Assembly (NCBI GenBank): GCA_903813345.2
Contig: CAIIXF020000003.1
Coordinates: 1,704,109 to 1,768,108 of the forward strand
DNA length: 64,000 nt
Direction of reading: 5' to 3'
DNA from: Owenia fusiformis
Taxonomy: Eukaryota > Annelida > Polychaeta > Sabellida > Oweniidae
Shown: piece by piece, positions 10,178-20,690 of the stretch
Layout: every line of letters starts with the position of its first letter
Position numbering within the stretch: the first letter of the stretch is position 1
The notes under the pieces: model-generated
The model's database searches: none
Seen by the model: only the letters and a program-made list of their open reading frames with translations
What the model was told of the DNA's origin: nothing
Position numbers and translations under genes: made by a program

Positions 10178-10447
10178 TTGTCAATTGGATATGGTAAGCT
10201 TTCAATTGCTTTTATCTTCAATGATTCATTTAAAGGACTCAAGAGATTTTCCTGGTATGCTCACTGTATAGCAGCGGGTTTTCGGAATAACATCGAACCA
10301 TCATGGATTGCCAGGATTTGGGAGGTTGTGACTGGCAATCCAGCCTCTAGCCCTCTTCTTTCCTATTGCGAGAAAGCTGAACATGAGCTATCAAAATGCA
10401 GACATTATCAGAATAAAGGAAAGACCAGGAGAAAACTGTTTCTATAG
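10178..10447 (+). CDS. ORF of about 89 codons, unrecognised
   Basis: The frame has a globular-looking composition, with FSWYAHCIAAGFRNNIEP, WIARIWEVVTGNPASS and CEKAEHELSKC. It lies just upstream of the tyrosine-recombinase-like exon at 10846. I do not recognise the family. The Trp, Cys and His density suggests real ancestral coding sequence rather than a chance frame. Confidence 0.35.
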   Translation: MSIGYGKLSIAFIFNDSFKGLKRFSWYAHCIAAGFRNNIEPSWIARIWEVVTGNPASSPLLSYCEKAEHELSKCRHYQNKGKTRRKLFL

Positions 10448-10845
10448 GTAATTGGGGTCTGTGTATCCCAGCTTATCCCAGTCTATAGGGGTCTATGTAT
10501 CCCAGCTTATTAGATATGGCAGGGCATGCCCTAAATATTTAGATTTTAAGTCAAGACACAATACTTACAGTGTATGCAACCTGAAATGCTGGACTCTCAG
10601 ACTCTTTGGGTCTTTATCAAACCTTAGTTTTTTGAGAGTATAATAAAAATCACTCTTAAAATTAGTGGAAAGGATGAAGGCGACAGCATGAAAGCCCCAT
10701 CTAACATCATAAAGTTTGGACACCATTTCAAGAAAATAGCAGGAATTAAGTTGGCCTGTGTAATTAAAGGAAATTTGGACAAAAAGAACGTAGAGAGACA
10801 AAAGACTTTCTGTTCCTTGTTGAAAGGGAATGGTCAAACAAACCA

Positions 10846-11059
10846 GCGAAGATAACACTTGACGTGAATCGTTTTGAAAAGCGTAAGCCGTTACCAATAC
10901 CAAATTACATCACAACGGTTGCGGATTTCCTGAAATATACCATGGTTTCGTTTGACTTTGAAGACACAAGTTACAAGAACTTCCGTTGGGGGCTGTTGTG
11001 GCACTGAGTAGATTTCTAACATACAACAATCGTAGACCTGGAGAACTGCAGGCACTAAA
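10846..11059 (+). pseudogene. Tyrosine-recombinase-like exon (RRPGEL box)
   Basis: The sequence encodes KPLPIPNYITTVADFLKYT and, after a frame slip near 10985, GAVVALSRFLTYNNRRPGEL ending at a donor (GTATGT, 11060). The 'fN.RR.GE...l' block is shared with a large invertebrate and fish protein family and resembles the first catalytic Arg box of tyrosine recombinases ('tGlR.gEl..L'). N-terminal parts of similar genes are seen at 25368-25625 and 34622-35073. The frameshift makes this a relic. Placement as Crypton-like is my inference. Confidence 0.4.
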
Positions 11060-11331
11060 GTATGTATATTACTTTAGTTTTTGTTAGGCCATAAATATAG
11101 TCTAGTAATATAAATAATTTGTGCAAATTAATAACATTTTCTATGTTTAGATTATAATTCCAATAATATTAGTTGTTCAATTATTAAACATTGAAGACAT
11201 TTTGAAATATGAATTGGAACAACAGTGTTCAAACACTGATGATTGGCATTGGCCTAAGAGATGTTGGTAAGTTCTTAGGTAGGGTGAATATGGTGGATGT
11301 TTATCTCCATTTGCTAAGGCAAGGGTACCAA

Positions 11332-11465
11332 TTTAACACCAAATGATTTCTACTTCTTTGCTGAATCCAAATTGGACTTAAGAGGGCATGCATTTGAGAA
11401 TACTCATGCCATGTGTTATACTGACCTCAGAGATGAGTCAAGAAGAATTCTATGACATCTTTGAA
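11332..11465 (+). pseudogene. mariner transposase fragment (PNDFYFF)
   Basis: The frame TPNDFYFFAESKLDLRGHAF matches the 'D.aP.DyhlFp.lk..L.G..F' region around and after the third catalytic Asp of mariner transposases. A +1 slip gives MSQEEFYDIFEEV, equivalent to the downstream 'f..~f.kw..R' helix. A stop follows, and the catalytic 'SPDLAP' context is degraded upstream (VPI). Downstream 43003-43059 holds a similar C-terminal piece. Confidence 0.6.
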
Positions 11466-11499
11466 GAAGTTTGACCATAAATTAGTGAATAAAAAACAG

Positions 11500-13890
11500 A
11501 CACCTGTGAGTGATACACTCATACATCTACATGTGATATCTCGATTTCCTTCACATATATTGAGCAAAATGGCAACTTGAACAAATAGCTGCACTGAAAG
11601 CCAACGAAAATAATAATTAGGGCTCCTGCAAATATTGAAGAATCAAGTCATCTCATTTCCAAATAACAGAAGTCATTATTTACATTTCTTTTAAATATAC
11701 ACAAGACTATCTGAAAATGAGAAGAATCCAGATAAGAACAATGTAAATTTATGAAGTTCTTAATATTATAGCATCTAATCCAAAGCACAATGACATAAAA
11801 ATGTAGAGTCTGCTCAACTATTAGTATAACATCTGAAAGATATTAGAACGACTGCATGAATTTACAAATTTACGGTTGCACGGCCCAGCACAAATGCCAC
11901 AACAAATTTGAAAGCTTACTAAATTATCTACGCCCTTTTCACAAGGGCCCTTAGCACAGGACTTCATTCCATGTTTTCTTTAACAAAACAAAAATACAGG
12001 TTCTTTATATCTCCTTGCAGTGATTCTTATGTCATTCTGACTCAGATAATGAAAATGAGTAATTTTCACAAAACCTCGAATAGTTTAAGGTTTCAAAATG
12101 TGACGCTCTGAAATCCAGATCTTACAAGAAACAACTGCCTCTGTTATCATGCTGGAACCTTTCCTACACAGGCAATATTTTGCTGGAAGTGAAATGTTCA
12201 CACTCTTTTAAAGACTTGACTCCACATGAACTCCTTCAGCAAGAAAGTTTTTACATGAAATGTATTAATGACAAACCCACTTTAAAGAGAAACCACAGTA
12301 ATTATCAGGTACAAGGTCAGTTGGGACTCTTAGGTGAGGAGTGAAATTCTCAATTGTGCAATTTAAAGGAGATTAATAGTTCAGAGTATATAAGGACGTG
12401 TCATACCTTAATCTCTTCGTTTATATATGCCTTCAGTGAAAAAATATATATTTTAAATCATAATGAGGGACAATGATGTTTTAGACGCCCGTTTCCATGG
12501 CAACTGAATTTCACCACTGTTAATGAGGACTATTTCTATTATTAGAGATATCTCTGTCATTTTTTATCCGATTTTGATGATATTAACGCCAAATGAAAGC
12601 TTAAGGAATAAAGTTTATGATTGGTTCAAAATTATGCAAATTAGCTCATTTGCATATCAACTGTGACGTCATAACCATAATTTATATCTAATTATTGATG
12701 TTTTTTAATACTACATACAATATAAACTGCTATTTAATTAAACTGTCATGGTAGAGTTATAATATTTCACTATAAAACAGTTCTAGGATATCATAGCTTC
12801 CCAATGATATATAATATGAGGCTTATTAGCTTAAATTAATACAATTATGGCATTCTCAAGTTGCATATTCAAAATTCAAAATGTATACAAATTATACCGT
12901 AAATGCAATGAAAAATGTTAAATGAAAAATATGGTTTCTGTATGAATTTAATTTAATTTTAATGTATGAATTTAATTTGTGGTTTTTAATTTATAATGTA
13001 AGTACCAAATGAGAGCTACTACTCTTGATGCCTGTTTATAAATCATTAAAAATGATCATGATTGAAACACTAGTTTCCATGGCAACCATATTTCTTTAAT
13101 ATTAAATATATTCTTGCTTTTAAGTTGCTTAGTAATCACATTTTAATCATATTGAAACCAAGTGAAAGCTAATCAAAAAAGGAATCTTTTTTTGTTTGTT
13201 TTTGTTTTGTTGTTCTGTTGTTGCCAAGACAACAATCAATAATACTGGTGACATCACAAACAAACTGCAAATCATGCATGACTTCAGACTCAGGTTTTTA
13301 GGTTCACTGGCTGCAGAAGGGAAATGTTTCACCAGGATATTTTTCTTATTAAAAGTAAGCTATTTTGTTCATACTCTTTTGATTAAGTAATTTATTCTTT
13401 TTAAAAAGTTCATTTATAAACTGTTAAAATATAGAGGCCAAAGTATCAAAGGATAATATATTTAAAGAAAATATTGATGAACCAACAACATAGAGTATTT
13501 CCCTTTTAATTCTCTTCTTCCTGTTTGATAGGATTTGTCATACTTTGCCGTTGCTGTTATCAAGTCATAACTAGAATGCCTATTTGAAAGACAACAGAAT
13601 CTTGTTCTGATGAATCTTGTTATTACTGATTTATTTACTAGAGTTAAAATTTCATTACTTTTTGAAGCCCCCTTGATGCATTAAAGTCTTGGCCTTTGCA
13701 AGTTAAATTGTTTTAACTCTAATGTCAGCAGGGGGAGGTCAATTTGCCCCCCCTTTTGGTTTTTCGTACGGTCCTTTTTTGCGGAACATTTTTGCACGCC
13801 TGTTATTTTTTTAACCTGAGCCACAGATAAGCGACAACTTTTGGCAAAAAAACATGTAGATTGGTATCTGGGGCCCAAAGTTATACCCTT
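11500..13890. other. Gene-poor AT-rich interval with degenerate repeats
   Basis: No supported gene. Two related blocks around 12480-12670 and 13022-13190 share 'CCCGTTTCCATGGCAAC' or 'AGTTTCCATGGCAACCATA' and 'CCAA(A/G)TGAAAGCTAA' words about 110 bp apart, so they are diverged copies of one repeat. A perfect CRE-type palindrome TGACGTCA is at 12664-12671, next to TTTGCATA words. A G/C-run region resembling MITE DNA lies at 13725-13760. Confidence 0.5.
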
Positions 13891-13952
13891 CCATAGTTGG
13901 GACTCCAGATTGAGATTTTTGCATACAATTTTGTTTCATACAATTTTTTCAG

Positions 13953-14109
13953 AAACGCAGATCCTTCAACAAGTACGATAGTCACGCTTAAAAGTGGCTC
14001 CGATACAATCGATGTGACCATGTATAAAGGATGCAGCTCCATGAATTTAAAGGAATCGGCAATGGTTGAAATCTCCGATATAGAAAGATCTGATAAGTGG
14101 TTACACTAA
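13953..14109 (+). CDS. Terminal exon, beta-rich, unrecognised
   Basis: An acceptor TTTTTTCAG (13944-13952) opens a 157-nt frame to TAA at 14107. It encodes STSTIVTLKSGSDTIDVTMY and NLKESAMVEISDIERSDKWL. The alternating pattern and short loops resemble an OB-fold-like strand set, but no diagnostic residue is present. Likely a genuine last exon or its relic. Confidence 0.3.
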
Positions 14110-14570
14110 CATTCAAAAAATTAGTTTTATTCCCCGTACAATAACAATATAAAATAAATATTGTATGGCTCTATCTTAACCTATTGCTTGGTCTCCTATA
14201 CCAGCAAAAAGTTCTAAAAAGCGAGCAAAATGTCCTGTTTTAATAAAAAACACTGTATTTATGGCCAGAAAGTACTCATGGTGAAAGATGTTTTAAACCC
14301 ACCTGACACTTTGTGTTTCATTAATTCTCTAGTTGATCTTCCAAATGGCAAATTTAACTATAGCCTCATTGCTTGCAAAAGTACATATGATAGAGCCTGA
14401 GTGTTAAGTGGCATACCATCAAAAAGTTGAACACCGACACAAGATAAAAAGTTCCCATACCTATTGAAGACCATGCTTATGGTACATGTGTAAGTGGAAC
14501 ACCTAAGTGAAACACCTTTTGTAATATTATTGTATATAAGTAGTTACAGCTTAACTTTGTTCCAGATTAT
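14110..14570. other. No gene seen
   Basis: AT-rich DNA without supported features. Confidence 0.4.
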
Positions 14571-14576
14571 TTTCAG

Positions 14577-14799
14577 GTATAGGGAACTTTTGAACTTTGG
14601 AAGTGAGGATGTTGACCTGGTTGAACAAGAGTTCCTGAGGCATCATCATGGACATTTTTACAGACAAGACAGACCTACACCATTATACTATCCCAAAGAA
14701 CGTACCAACGACGCAAGAGCATTCAATGTACATCTCTTTCATCGAAAGACCATTCATGTTGCACAGAAAAAGACATGTACATGTTGGCAGTGTACCAAG
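14577..14799 (+). CDS. Splice-bounded exon with CTCWQC motif
   Basis: Acceptor ATTATTTTCAG and donor GTAATT (14800) delimit 223 nt, with a whole number of codons after the first base. It encodes LLNFGSEDVDLVEQEFLRHH, then YYPKERTNDARAFNVHLFHR and KKTCTCWQC. The C-x-C-x2-C end suggests a zinc site continued on the next exon. No stop interrupts the exon. The family is not recognised. Confidence 0.4.
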
Positions 14800-14800
14800 G

Positions 14801-15511
14801 TAATTGAGGGACAGACAAACCCCTTCAGAGTGTACCTTACACATGTAGCTCAGATATGATAATGAAGAGGAACCCAATGATATTATAATTATTGACATTG
14901 CATAGCTTACAGTGTATTGATGAATGAATCTTTGGATTACGAAAACTTTATTGAAACTTTCACCCCCACTTTTGACTCTCATAAGAAAGTATTTGACACC
15001 TTGACAAACAGTAAACAATCATTTAGTCTGTAGCATTTTGTCAAAATATTGGGTGACAATCTGGAATATACATATGACATGACAGTTGATAGTTTTAGAA
15101 AGATTATCACAGCAATTGCTATTGATGAGGATCAAATGAAAAATTCTACATAGATATGTTCTTAGCTCAATCATTCAAATACAGGTAGGAGGCAATGTTA
15201 TTCAATATTAACTGTATAATAAATTGGCTGAGGTTGTTTTGCAAAGGCAAACACCCAAAGAAAGAGCAGATCATTGGAAGAACTATCTAAAAAATGTGCA
15301 TGTTTACCATTTTACAATTCATCCAAATAGCCCCCCCCCCATTCAAACTTAACTGTGACACTGCAGAGTGTGGACCATCTTCCACCTGTTTTATTTTTAT
15401 ACTTACGATTGGACAATAGCAAAAAGGAAAATAAAAATTGATTGGTTTAGTTTAGTCTGAATAAATGTGACTTAGTGAGTTCAAATCTTCAAAGCACTAA
15501 GATTTCAAGGC
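14801..15511. other. No gene seen; poly-C run
   Basis: Only short frames. A C10 run is near 15331. Confidence 0.4.
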
Positions 15512-15513
15512 TA

Positions 15514-16067
15514 TACAGGGTGTCAAAAAAACAACGGCACTCCCCTCTACAGCAAAAGGTCCTTAATGTTCCATATCGCGTCATTCCTCATTTGAAAGAT
15601 AATTTAATTCTGGAGTTACTCATCAAATTTCATTCAAAAAAACTTAATATTAAAAAAGCTACATTGTTTCAAAGTTTGCTACTCCGGTACTTTGTTTGCT
15701 GCTCTGTTACTGGTTAAAAGTCAAATCTTCAGAAAGTGAAATATGAAAGAATTACCCCAGATTTCAACTGCACTGAACATATGGGTTCATTTCTGAAAAA
15801 TAGGGTATTAGGAACTGATGGACAAAGAGCCTCTTGAAAAAAGACACAGTAAGGATGTATTTCTAAAAATGTGAGGAAAATGTGGAGAGGATTATGCAAT
15901 GCTACACCTTTATGTGAATTTTTATTGAAATCATATCCGTCCAGATAAGCTGAAATTTCTCGGGTAACTCCAGAATTAAATTGTATTTAAAATGAGATAT
16001 GACACAACATGTAACATTAAGTACGTTTTGCAGTAGAGGGGGTGCCATTGTTTTTTGACACCCTGTA
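15514..16067. mobile_element. mariner-type MITE with long TIRs
   Basis: The left end TACAGGGTGTCAAAAAAACA and its reverse complement on the right (TTTTTTGACACCCTGTA) define a 554-bp element flanked by TA on both sides. The inverted similarity extends about 110-140 bp inward (for example TTTAATTCTGGAGTTAC in both arms). No transposase is encoded. This is a non-autonomous Tc1/mariner-superfamily element. Confidence 0.85.
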
Positions 16068-16198
16068 TATAGCGGGAATCCTCTATTGCCAAAGTCTTTA
16101 GACCTTAAATTCAAAGATATGAACCAACATATGTCTCTAAAATTCTGGCGATTCTCCTTTGAAGACTAGAAACAAGAAATAATAACAATAACAAAGGT

Positions 16199-16464
16199 GT
16201 GTACTTCCTGAGTTCTAAACAATCAGTCAACCACTGGGAAACTCCACCTGAAAGTCCAGATATGAAACCAATTGAAAACCTGTGGGCTGTTCTTACACAT
16301 TACATACAGAAGACCATGAAACCCAGAACTACGGATGATTTAATCAGTGGCATCAGGGAATTCTGGGATACTGTCACACCAGAAATGTGTAACAAGAACA
16401 TTTATCATATTTACCATGTCATGCCAGCTGTTGTATCTCACAAAGGCGCTGCAACAAGGTTAAA
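16199..16464 (+). pseudogene. Tc1-like transposase C-terminus
   Basis: About 88 codons containing HWETPPESPDMKPIENLWAV, the block around the third catalytic residue (the Glu of 'PIENLW') of Tc1-family DD-E transposases. It is followed by PRTTDDLISGIREFWDTVTP and KGAATRL. The latter equals the family's usual C-terminal 'KGAAT.y'. The domain is full to its normal C-terminus but lacks everything upstream, including the first two Asp. The frame has no stop and runs on through a histone-type RNA processing signal. Confidence 0.85.
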
Positions 16465-16499
16465 GCATGCCAGTTTGCTCTGCAAACATAGGCCCAGCC

Positions 16500-16552
16500 A
16501 AAAGGCCCTTTTCAGGGCCACCAACATGTATACATGTTCTAGCAAAAGAGAA
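16500..16552 (+). promoter_or_regulatory. Histone mRNA 3' stem-loop plus HDE-like element
   Basis: AAAAGGCCCTTTTCAGGGCC (16500-16519) has the 6-bp stem, the TTTC loop and the 5' AAAA of replication-dependent histone mRNA stem-loops, and is followed by ACCAA. A purine-rich AGCAAAAGAGAAAC (16541-16554) about 22 nt downstream fits the histone downstream element that pairs with U7 snRNA. Such signals replace poly(A) and are bound by SLBP. No histone coding sequence adjoins it. The upstream frame is Tc1 transposase. Confidence 0.8.
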
Positions 16553-16560
16553 ACTAGTAT

Positions 16561-16767
16561 CAGGCCCGTAGCCAGGATTTGCCAAGGGGGAGGTCAGTTT
16601 TCAAAAATTCCCAGAGGGGGGTTCACATTTGACAATTTCGCCCCAAATATGGCTAAAATCATTTGAGAAGTGCTAAAAATGGTGAAAAACTACATGATTT
16701 TGAAAGAATATTTGGCCAGAGTGGGGGGTTTACCCGAACCCTCTGAACCCCCCTGGCTACGGGCCTG
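16561..16767. mobile_element. Small MITE with CAGGCCCGTAGCCAGG TIRs
   Basis: Perfect 16-bp inverted termini (CAGGCCCGTAGCCAGG left, its complement at 16752-16767) enclose 207 bp. They are flanked by a direct 5-bp duplication AGTAT (16556-16560 and 16768-16772). Termini of this sort are common in invertebrate hAT-related MITEs, although a 5-bp duplication would point to a hAT5-like subgroup. A related right end, GGCTACGCCCCTGG, is at 17176-17189. Confidence 0.85.
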
Positions 16768-16772
16768 AGTAT

Positions 16773-17430
16773 TATAAATAAAAAATAATTTAAATTTAGA
16801 CTGTAATAATGAAAAAATTGATCAGTGTCAGGTTAATAAGTTACACCACCCACTGTGAGTCTGGAGTCCATTTTGATATTATTTTTCATTTGAAATTATA
16901 TAAAATGAACTAGATGTTAAAGAGTTTATGATGTTTTTGCTTATTCATCATATATCTAAAATAAATCTTTTAATACAAAAAACTCTTGAAAAATGACCCC
17001 TGTGTAATCCCAAATAAATTATTAACAGTACTGTTGTGCGATGCCATAGGCAAAGCACCCCCCCCCCAAACCAATGAAGAACTAATAAAACCAAACGAAA
17101 AAGAAGCAAAAAGCTTTAAAATGCTTTTTATTTGAAGCTTCTGACTCAATTTTGACCCCCCCTGGCTGAAAGATGGCTACGCCCCTGGATGCTCAACAGG
17201 CAATACTTTGATAATACAGTGATATTATATCTACCAATAAAATCTGTTTAAAACAGTGGTGCTTCAATTGGAGGAAGTTATTAACATTTTGTCTATTCCT
17301 TTAGTCCTACTTTTTGTGATCTTGTATTTCCCAGGAAGCATGTTTCCCAGGAATTAGTGAACTTAAGGTGAAGCTTGAATGCACTAAAAGAAAATTTAAA
17401 ATAATTACGCAGTCATAAGTCCGCTAATAA
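16773..17430. other. No gene; C-runs and a MITE right end
   Basis: Poly-C tracts at 17058-17068 and 17156-17162. A MITE-like right terminus GATGGCTACGCCCCTGG lies at 17173-17189, with no obvious left partner. Confidence 0.45.
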
Positions 17431-17770
17431 ATACGAGGGGTGATCAGGAATTTCTGGACCGTTGGCTCTATTTTTGCCATTTTTTATCCTTTCTTCGTAA
17501 TTTTTTCACACAATATAATCCAAATATATAGGATCACACCATGAAGATTTTATTGTTCTATGACATCATTATCCTATTATTTTTGTTACCATGGTAACTG
17601 GTGACGCGACAAGGTGGAGCTCAGGAAAATACCAAATTTGAAAAATCTACAATAATTTTATATGATTTTAAGACACTGCATTCATTGCTGAATATGTGAC
17701 ATACTGTATAGGTTGTATGATTTCATTAAGTATATTCATTAATGTTCATAGTAACTATTATTTTTCTTCC

Positions 17771-17858
17771 ATGAATTCTAATCCTTCAAAGTAGTTACCA
17801 GCACTTTGTAGACATTTGCTATGCTTTTTACCCAGTCCTGAAAGACGTGATACAGACC
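17771..17858 (-). pseudogene. mariner transposase C-terminus, left arm
   Basis: The reverse strand encodes YHVFQDWVKSIANVYK with a slip to KCLQSAGNYFEG, the terminal '.~W.~R..kCi...G.YFE' region of mariner transposases. It is the inverted partner of 18090-18226. Confidence 0.6.
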
Positions 17859-17867
17859 GTCTTTGCC

Positions 17868-17942
17868 TACTTTGTAACCATCTTTGCCTACTTTGTAATC
17901 ATCTTTGCCTACTTTGTAATCATCTTTGCCTACTTTGTAACA
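17868..17942. repeat. 21-bp tandem repeat, about 3.5-4 copies
   Basis: CATCTTTGCCTACTTTGTAA(T/C) is repeated nearly perfectly. The first unit reads CCGTCTTTGCCTACTTTG, which derives from the transposase C-terminal coding DNA. Confidence 0.9.
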
Positions 17943-18089
17943 TTGGTGTGTGAATTCCTGACTGATCTCATTACTGTCCTCAAAGTGGATACCTCATAAT
18001 TTGTTCTTCACTGTTGGGAAAATATAGCTAATTCTGAGGGATACGGTGCGTGTGGTACACGGCCTCAACCAATGGAAACAATCACATTT

Positions 18090-18226
18090 TGAAGGCAAAG
18101 ACAGTCTGTATCACATCTTTCAAGACTTGGTGAAAAGGCATAACAAATGCTTACAAAATGCTGGTAATTACTTTCTTACAAAATGCTGGTAATTACTTTG
18201 AAGGATTAGAATTGATGGAAGAATAA
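18090..18226 (+). pseudogene. mariner transposase C-terminus, right arm
   Basis: The frame SLYHIFQDLVKRHNKC leads to LQNAGNYFEGLELMEE and a stop, the expected end of a mariner transposase. A 26-bp direct duplication (CTTACAAAATGCTGGTAATTACTTT) near 18150-18200 interrupts it. Confidence 0.65.
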
Positions 18227-18555
18227 TGACAATTACTATGAACATTAATGAATATACTTCATGATATAATACAACCTAATACAGTATGTCACATAATCAG
18301 CAATGAATACAGTGTCCAAACATCATATAAAACTACTGTTGATTTTTCAAATTTGTTATTTTTTCTGAGCTCCACCTTGTCGCGTAACTGGTTACCATGG
18401 AAACAAAAATAAAAGGATTATGATGTCTAAGAACAGTGAAATATTCATGGTGTGATCCCATATATTTGGGTAATATTGTGTGAAAAAATCACCAAGAAAG
18501 GATAAAAAATGGCAAAAATAGAGCCAAAGGTCCAGAAATTCCTGATCACCCCTCG

Positions 18556-19750
18556 TATATTTATTTTGCTCATATAGTGCCAATTTTACACCCTCTCTAG
18601 CCTGGTGAAGGCTTTTAGTCTTTTTATTGAAATCACACTATGTTCTATTAATACGATAGCTACAAATATTAACAATATTCTGCTACTGGGTATCCATTTA
18701 AGTTCAAAGTTTACAAGGAGAAAATCAACTCAGATTTAAAGTCTTCCATGACAATTGGTTTAGTGGTAGACAGGTAGCTATTTGTAAAATTATATTAATA
18801 ATTGGAACTGATTTTGATTCATCATATGCAAAATATGATATGAGAGAATGGGATTTTTATTCAATTTTCTGTGATGAACTGATGAGAAGTGGCGCTAGAG
18901 AGTCATTGGTCAAACAAGTTTTACAAATATATTTTTATTTCGGTAATTTTTCCTAAACTTAACTAAAAAAGATGACAGTTATAGGACAAATGTGTCCACT
19001 TCCACCATCAAAGAGAACACTGCAAGGTTCCAATCATAATCATATTTCGCTAATTTTCCTAAACAAAAGAAGAAACTAAAACTGACCTTAAATTCACGAG
19101 TGAAAATAACAACAAGTTGCGGTATGTGATTTAACAATGGTATCAGAAAAAAATATCTAAGAGTATACTAGTCATAAGGAAAAAATTAAATTGGGAATAT
19201 ATATATGAAGAAGTTAAAGGTACAGAACTTTGACATCCATTCTTCAGCCATGAAGATGATTTGTGCAAGCTGCTTGGGGTGTCTTGGGTCCCCAAATTAG
19301 AATGGTCCTGCCTTCACATGCTGTACTCTGCATCAGAGCTCACCATCCTCCTCCAGGACAACATGAAGAACTGCATCAATTGTAGGGTTTAAAGAGGTAG
19401 ATGAGTGGTGGTGCAAAAAATGACCCTTTAATTGGATATTTGTTTTAGGTGAGGGAGTGGAAAGGTGCAACAAGTGCCATTATCTCAACAAAGTCTAGAA
19501 GCTCGTGTTGATAAAGGATGTTGAAACCACAAATTCAAAGACTATTACTACAAAGATTCTAGTCTAAAAGGTTGGAGAAGAGAACTCAAACACAAAACAG
19601 AATGCACTCGCCATGCTGCCTTTTCCATATAAATGGAAATATATATTTGTAGGGCATTTATTACGCCAAAAATCATAAAATCTCAGTCTTTATTCCTTAA
19701 GTAAATTATAACAAACCTATAAATGCATCAAGTTTACTCCATATTATAAA
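18556..19750. other. No recognisable gene
   Basis: AT-rich with short frames only. A segment around 18680-18920 looks vaguely coding but has several stops and no motif I can name. Confidence 0.4.
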
Positions 19751-19751
19751 T

Positions 19752-20207
19752 GTGTTACCAAAAAAGGTCCAAGAAGAGGACAAACCAAAAATTGGCCAAT
19801 TTTTATTGCAAGATCACCCACAATATGCAGGGAAATGGGCCCAAGTGGCTAAGCTGATCAGGATAAATGATAAGAAAGGAACATACAAGATCCAATGGTA
19901 TGTTCTGCACCAGGGTCACTATAAAGAATACAGAAAGAATGGTCCTTTGGTAGAAGAAGTCAACATAAACTACATTATAAAACATTCATTTTCTTTGACT
20001 CCAATGGCAATCCCAAAAATTGGCCAATTTTTATTGCAAGATCACACACGATATGCAGGGAAATGGGCCCAAGTGGCTAAGCTGATCAGGATAAATAAGA
20101 AAGGAACATACAAGATCCAATGGTATGTTCTGCACCAGGGTCACTATAAAGAATACAGAAAGAATGGCCATTTGGTAGAAGAAGTCATCACAAAAACTAC
20201 ATTATAA
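19752..20207 (+). CDS. Two-repeat ORF of 151 codons
   Basis: The frame encodes two near-identical repeats of about 58 residues separated by about 20. Each has IGQFLLQDH, YAGKWAQVAKLIRIN, KKGTYKIQWYVLHQGHYKEY and LVEEV. The pattern of short strands with Trp and Tyr suggests a small SH3-like barrel (Tudor, chromo or PWWP type), but no diagnostic cage is certain. The second repeat lacks one Asp codon. At DNA level this is a tandem duplication of about 230 bp (19786-20012 and 20015-20240). It has no recognised family and could be an exon of the gene at 20691. Confidence 0.45.
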   Translation: MLPKKVQEEDKPKIGQFLLQDHPQYAGKWAQVAKLIRINDKKGTYKIQWYVLHQGHYKEYRKNGPLVEEVNINYIIKHSFSLTPMAIPKIGQFLLQDHTRYAGKWAQVAKLIRINKKGTYKIQWYVLHQGHYKEYRKNGHLVEEVITKTTL

Positions 20208-20432
20208 AACATTCATTTTCTGTGACTCCAATGGCAATCATACCCCAAAAATATGTGTTCTTGTAAGGCATTAAGTAACCAAACATAAACCAAAGTCAAC
20301 AATCTGCAATCCTATTGAAGCCTGATTCTTTGAAATGAATGTTATCTTTATATATAATATGCAGGAGCAGTGGACAAAAGTGGGGCTGCTTTATGCACCT
20401 TTAAAGATATAATGTTTATTCAGAATACAAGA

Positions 20433-20685
20433 GGACAAACCAATTCCAGGCCCCTGCAAAAATACTAAAATTAGCAACATTTGCATCACTGGGTTTCAAG
20501 GAGAAAGTAAATACAAGACCAAAATGCAATAGAAATTATTGCCCATAAAAATTTATTTGGCAATTTTTTACTTGTGAACAAAAATGTATTATTGACCTTG
20601 AAACAAACCCATTCCAGGCCCCTACAAAAATCCTAAAACTATCAACATTTGCATCACTGGGTTTCAAGAAGAAAGTAATAATCAC
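20433..20685. repeat. Duplicated 80-bp block
   Basis: CCATTCCAGGCCCCTACAAA to GCATCACTGGGTTTCAAG occurs at about 20437-20507 and again at 20605-20680 with a few differences, a local direct duplication upstream of the three-exon gene. Confidence 0.8.
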
Positions 20686-20690
20686 TTATC

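Larger units (their letters stand above)
17434..18555. mobile_element. Fold-back element of two inverted mariner ends
   Basis: Termini CGAGGGGTGATCAGGAATTT and its complement are flanked by TA dinucleotides. Inverted similarity continues about 400-450 bp into each arm. Both arms carry the transposase C-terminus, on opposite strands, so the element is two copies of the mariner 3' end joined head-on rather than an internally deleted MITE. The centre contains a 21-bp tandem repeat (17868-17942). Confidence 0.85.

Noticed and set aside
13681-13878. 65-codon basic minus-strand ORF
   Set aside because: It spans G/C-run MITE-like DNA and has no family or splice support.
16465-16666. C-terminal extension of the Tc1 ORF as real protein
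   Set aside because: The family normally ends at KGAAT plus one or two residues; the extension crosses the histone stem-loop and a MITE terminus.
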